Shown here: piece by piece, positions 60,048 through 64,000 of the stretch
How positions within the stretch are numbered: position 1 is the first letter of the stretch
Layout: each line of letters starts with the position of its first letter
Assembly: GCF_021117405.1 (NCBI RefSeq)
Contig: NZ_CP088251.1
Coordinates: 62,001 to 126,000 of the forward strand
Length of the DNA stretch: 64,000 nt
Source of the DNA: Frateuria edaphi
GTDB taxonomy: Bacteria > Pseudomonadota > Gammaproteobacteria > Xanthomonadales > Rhodanobacteraceae
Reading direction: 5' to 3'
Translations under genes and position numbers: made by a program
Notes under the pieces: generated by a model
Database searches by the model: none
Told to the model about the DNA's origin: nothing
What the model saw: only the letters and a program-made list of their open reading frames with translations

Positions 60048-60176
60048 ACGGAACAAGCGTCACGACGAAAAGGCAATCGCGCGACGGACGCATCGGCCTG
60101 CACGTCGAATGGGAGCCCGCGCCGATCCAGTGGTGCGGCTGGGAATCATCTGTGGGATGGGAAGGGAGTTGAGGAC

Positions 60177-61747
60177 ATGGCTTTGAAATCGCGCACGGTG
60201 TTGCGCATCGTGGTGATCGCCGGCGGGCTCGGCCTGCTCGCGTGGAAGCAGTTCCATCCGCATGCACCGGCGACGGACGCCGCCGATGCGGTCGCCGAGA
60301 CGGCGCCAGCCAAATCGCAGGCCGCGGCCAAGCCGGCGACCTGGAAGCGGGGTCGGCTCACGCTGACGGCCTGCGAACTGGGCCGCCCCGACAGCGGGCT
60401 GACCACGGCCGCGTGGTGCGCGTCGTTCGAGGTGCCGGAGAACCGCGACGATCCGCACAGCCGCAAGATCAAGTTGAACCTGGCGGTGATCCGCTCCGAC
60501 GCGCAGGTGCCGGCCAAGGACATGCTGGTGTTCCTCGCCGGCGGCCCCGGCCAGGCAGCGACCGAAACCTGGCCGATGATCGCGCCGGCATTCGAGCCGC
60601 TGCTGGCGCACCGCGACGTGCTGCTGATCGATCAACGCGGCACCGGCCAGTCCAACCCGCTGGACTGCAAGGCGGCTGACAAGAACGACAAGACCGGTGC
60701 GGTCGCCGGGTTCGACGCCGAGCGCCTGCGCGCCCAGGTCGTCACCTGCCTGAAGGAAGTACAGGCCAAGGCCGACCCGCGCTTCTACACCACCACCGCC
60801 GCGGTGGCCGACCTGGAGGACGCCCGCCAGGCGCTGGGCGCGCCGAGCTTCGACCTGGTCGGCGTGTCCTATGGCACGCGCGTGGCGCAGCAGTACGCCA
60901 TGCATCACCCTGACACCGTGCGCAGCATCCTGCTCGACGGCGTGGTGCCCAACCAGCTGGTACTGGGCGAGGACTTCGCACGCAACCTGGAGGACGCGCT
61001 CAAGGCGCAGTTTGCCCGCTGCACCGCCGAACCTTCGTGCAAGGCACGCTTCGGCGACTCGTACCAGACGCTCTACCAGCTGCGCGATGCGTTGCGCGCC
61101 AACCCGCACAAGGTCAGCTTCCGCGACCCGCAGAACTACCAGACGGTCGAGCGCACGCTGAGCGACGACGCGCTCGCCAGCGTGGTGCGCCTGTTCGCCT
61201 ATTCGCCGGTCACCACGGCGCTGCTGCCGCTGTCGATCGATGCGGCCGCCCACGGCGACGTCGGTCCGCTGCTGGGCCAGGCCAAGCTGATCAGCGGCGA
61301 CATGGCCGACAGCATGAACGGCGGCATGCAGTCATCGGTGATCTGCAGCGAGGATGCCGACCTGCTCAAGCCGCGCCCGCAGGACGCCAACACGATCCTG
61401 GGTACGCGCATGATCGACACCTTGCAGGCGGTCTGCTCGGTGTGGCCGCGCGGCACGCGCCCGGCCGACTTCCACCAGCCGCTGAAGACCGCGATCCCCA
61501 CGCTGCTCCTGTCGGGCCAGTTCGACCCGGTGACGCCGCCGCGCTACGGCGAGGAGGTGCTCGAGGGCCTCTCCAACGGTCGCCACCTGGTACTCAACGG
61601 CCAGGGCCATAACGTGATCGCCGCTGGCTGCATGCCCACGCTGGTGAAGAACTTCGTCGAGAAGCTCGATCCGAAGAAGCTCGATGCGAGCTGCCTGGAC
61701 CGCCTGCAACCGACCCCGCTGTTCATCGATTTCAACGGAGCGACCCC

Positions 61748-61751
<4 letters not shown>
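60177..61751 (+). CDS. TAP-like tripeptidyl/prolyl aminopeptidase-type alpha/beta hydrolase
   Basis: A protein of 524 residues with a signal or anchor at the N-terminus (about 5-23). The oxyanion and nucleophile motifs are FLAGGPGQAA, DQRGTGQSNPL and GVSYGTR (Ser), with acid Asp in SGQFDPVTPPRYG and His in GQGHNV, and the TAP-like C-terminal domain is complete. It probably cuts peptides in the periplasm. The start ATG at 60177 has GAGG nearby. Its stop overlaps the ABC ATPase gene (ATGA). Confidence 0.85.
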
Positions 61752-62478
<727 letters not shown>

Positions 62479-62482
<4 letters not shown>

Positions 62483-63687
62483 ACAAGATGGAGACCCACC
62501 CGCTGCGCCGCAGCCGCGCGTTCGTCACGGTGTTCCTCAAAGAAGTGCGCGAGAACCTGCGCGACCGGCGCACGCTCACCAGCGCCTTCCTCACCGGTCC
62601 GCTGCTGACGCCCCTGCTGTTCACGATGCTGATCAGCTTCACGGTCAACCGCGAACTGGACAAGGCCGAACAGCCGCTCAACGTGCCGGTGATCGGCGCG
62701 CAGTACGCACCCAACCTGGTCGGCGCGCTGAAGGCCGGCGGCGTGCTGCCGCAACCGGCGCTGGCCAACCCCGAGCAGGCCGTGCGCGACCAGCAGGCCG
62801 ACCTGGTGCTGCGCATCTCGCCGGACTATGCGAAAGCCTGGCGCAAGGGCGAACCGGTGCAGGTGGAGGTGATCTACGACTCCTCCCAGCGCGATGCCAA
62901 CACGCCGGTCGAGCGCGTGACCAAGCTGGTGGAGGGCTATTCCCGGCAACAGGGCGCCATGCGCCTGGTGGCGCGGGGCCTCTCGCCGGCGCTGGCCTCG
63001 CCGGTCATCGTGGCCAAGCGCGACCAGGCCACGGCGCAGTCGCGCGCGGTGCTGATGTTCAACATGCTGCCGTACCTGTTCGTGCTGACCATCTTCATCG
63101 GCGGCATGTATCTGGCGATCGACCTCACCGCCGGCGAGCGTGAGCGGCAGTCGCTGGAGCCGCTGTTTGCCAACCCGGTGCCGCGCTGGAAGGTGTTCCT
63201 GGGCAAGCTGGCGGCGATCTGCGCGTTCTCCACCGCAAGCCTGGTGATCTGCCTGATCGCGTTCTCGGTCGTCGGGCGCTTCATTCCGACCGAGAAGCTC
63301 GGCATGGAAGTCCATCTGGGAGCGTCCTTTGCCCTGCACGTGCTGCTGCTGCAGCTGCCGCTGATCGTGCTGCTGGGCGCGCTGCAATCGCTGGTCGCCG
63401 CGTTTGCCAAGAGCTACCGCGAGGCGCAGACCTACCTGTCGCTGCTGATGATGGTGCCGATCCTGCCGAGCATCTTCCTGATGGTGATGCCGCTCAAGCC
63501 GCAGGACTGGATGTACGCCGTGCCGCTGCTCGGCCAGCACCTGGGCATCATCGACCTGGTGCGCGGCGACGGCGTCGGCGCCCTGCCGCTGGTGCTGTGC
63601 CTGGCGGGCACCTCGCTGGCCGCGCTGATCGCCGCGCTGGTGACCATGCAGCTCTATCGCTCCGAGCGGCTGGCGATCTCGGGCTGA
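62479..63687 (+). CDS. ABC-2 permease (NatB-like)
   Basis: A protein of 402 residues with an N-terminal membrane helix, a large outside loop (about 55-185), and five more helices from about 190 on. The motif DLTAGERERQSLEPLF, just after the second helix, is the NatB signature. It completes the peptidase-ATPase-permease operon. Substrate unknown. Confidence 0.9.
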
Positions 63688-63696
63688 CGCGAACCG

Positions 63697-63735
63697 GCTC
63701 CCTCTCCCGTCGGGGAGAGGGAGCCAGGGCTTGCG
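63697..63735. repeat. CCCTCTCCCGTCGGGGAGAGGG hairpin repeat
   Basis: A perfect hairpin of the dispersed CTCTCCC/GGGAGAG family right after the natB-like stop. It could help end transcription there. The rest of 63688-63872 has no gene. Confidence 0.65.
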
Positions 63736-63872
63736 TGATGTTGGGACTGGAACGCGACAGGCGGTGTCAGGGGCATTGATGGAGCATCGGCCACGACGGG
63801 ACTCCTGCGAAAGCCGCGCCGTGCTTGCCGCGCCGACATCGCTCCCCTTCCAGCGGGAAGAGGAAGCGAGGC

Positions 63873-64000
63873 TCAGGGCGATGCGCTGCTGCTCGCCGCC
63901 GCTGGCAGCGGTTGCACCGGCGTGCTGTCCTCGGGGCGGCGCACCAGCTTGCCCTGTTTGAACAGCTCGGCGGCGATCTGGTAGTACGCGGTCGCGTCGT
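63873..64000 (-). CDS. C-terminal part of an unidentified protein (runs off the window)
   Basis: The last 41 residues of a minus-strand gene, with TGA at 63875-63873. The tail contains ATAYYQIAAELFKQGKLVRR followed by Pro/Ala/Ser residues. The helix looks like the end of a soluble (possibly substrate-binding) protein, but I cannot assign a family from this part alone. The frame is open to the right edge. Confidence 0.6.
   Translation of the reverse strand, partial: DATAYYQIAAELFKQGKLVRRPEDSTPVQPLPAAASSSASP

Overview
The window is GC-rich (about 68%, my estimate), densely coded DNA that looks like the chromosome of a gammaproteobacterium of the Xanthomonadales, most likely family Rhodanobacteraceae (Dyella, Luteibacter, Frateuria or Rhodanobacter type). 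This is inferred from the protein styles, the aryl-polyene-type pigment genes, a class Ia ribonucleotide reductase under a B12 riboswitch, XanB-like ManC, RdgC, TtcA and many short intergenic repeats. I saw no rRNA, tRNA, insertion sequence, integrase, phage gene or CRISPR array, so this is ordinary chromosome with small accessory modules.

Layout. 1-1624: 3' end of an aryl-polyene/xanthomonadin-like cluster (MMPL exporter, dehydratase, ketoreductase). 1774-4148: a BlaR1/BlaI-type signalling pair with two perfect operators around its promoter. 4327-5672: an NTF2-like secreted protein and an AraC regulator. 5706-10055: nrdA, a small KTSC-like gene and nrdB, behind a sigma70 promoter, two NrdR-box-like sites and a cobalamin riboswitch. 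10286-11774: stress-type SDR and a YetF-like membrane protein. 11856-14092: hemerythrin gene coupled to a GAF-GGDEF-EAL protein. 14237-17453: zapE, an esterase, acpH and a c5-type cytochrome. 17768-26063: an MdtABC-like RND efflux set. 26226-30264: exported phosphoesterase, Lrp regulator, EamA transporter, GST. 30268-32616: FmdE and DUF2249 proteins, a TMEM175-like channel, ubiE. 32617-33555: repeat region with a 190-bp element in inverted pair. 33556-37366: MarR-controlled aromatic-acid-type efflux operon (FUSC, DUF1656, HlyD).

37405-42580: housekeeping genes (GNAT, YdcH-like, ttcA, aromatic aminotransferase, rdgC, YgjP-like protease). 42655-45677: small sugar-nucleotide/exopolysaccharide group (LMW-PTP, a GDP-fucose-synthase-like protein lacking its catalytic residues, ManC). 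45742-49405: M28 peptidase, a His-rich periplasmic protein with a SufR-like regulator, RluF. 49416-52072: ABC-2 exporter divergent from a ferredoxin-NADP reductase. 52409-58392: chaperone-usher fimbrial operon plus an orphan pilin-like gene. 58849-60047: self-regulated membrane-protein/XRE operon. 60177-63687: TAP-like peptidase coupled to a NatAB-type ABC exporter. 63873-64000: 3' end of an unidentified gene.

Regulation is unusually readable here. BlaI, NrdR plus B12, MarR, XRE and CRP/Clp-type sites can all be placed next to convincing promoters or genes. The best candidates for something new are the His-rich/SufR-like pair, the hemerythrin/EAL pair, the FmdE/DUF2249 pair and the dead-looking GDP-fucose synthase homologue.
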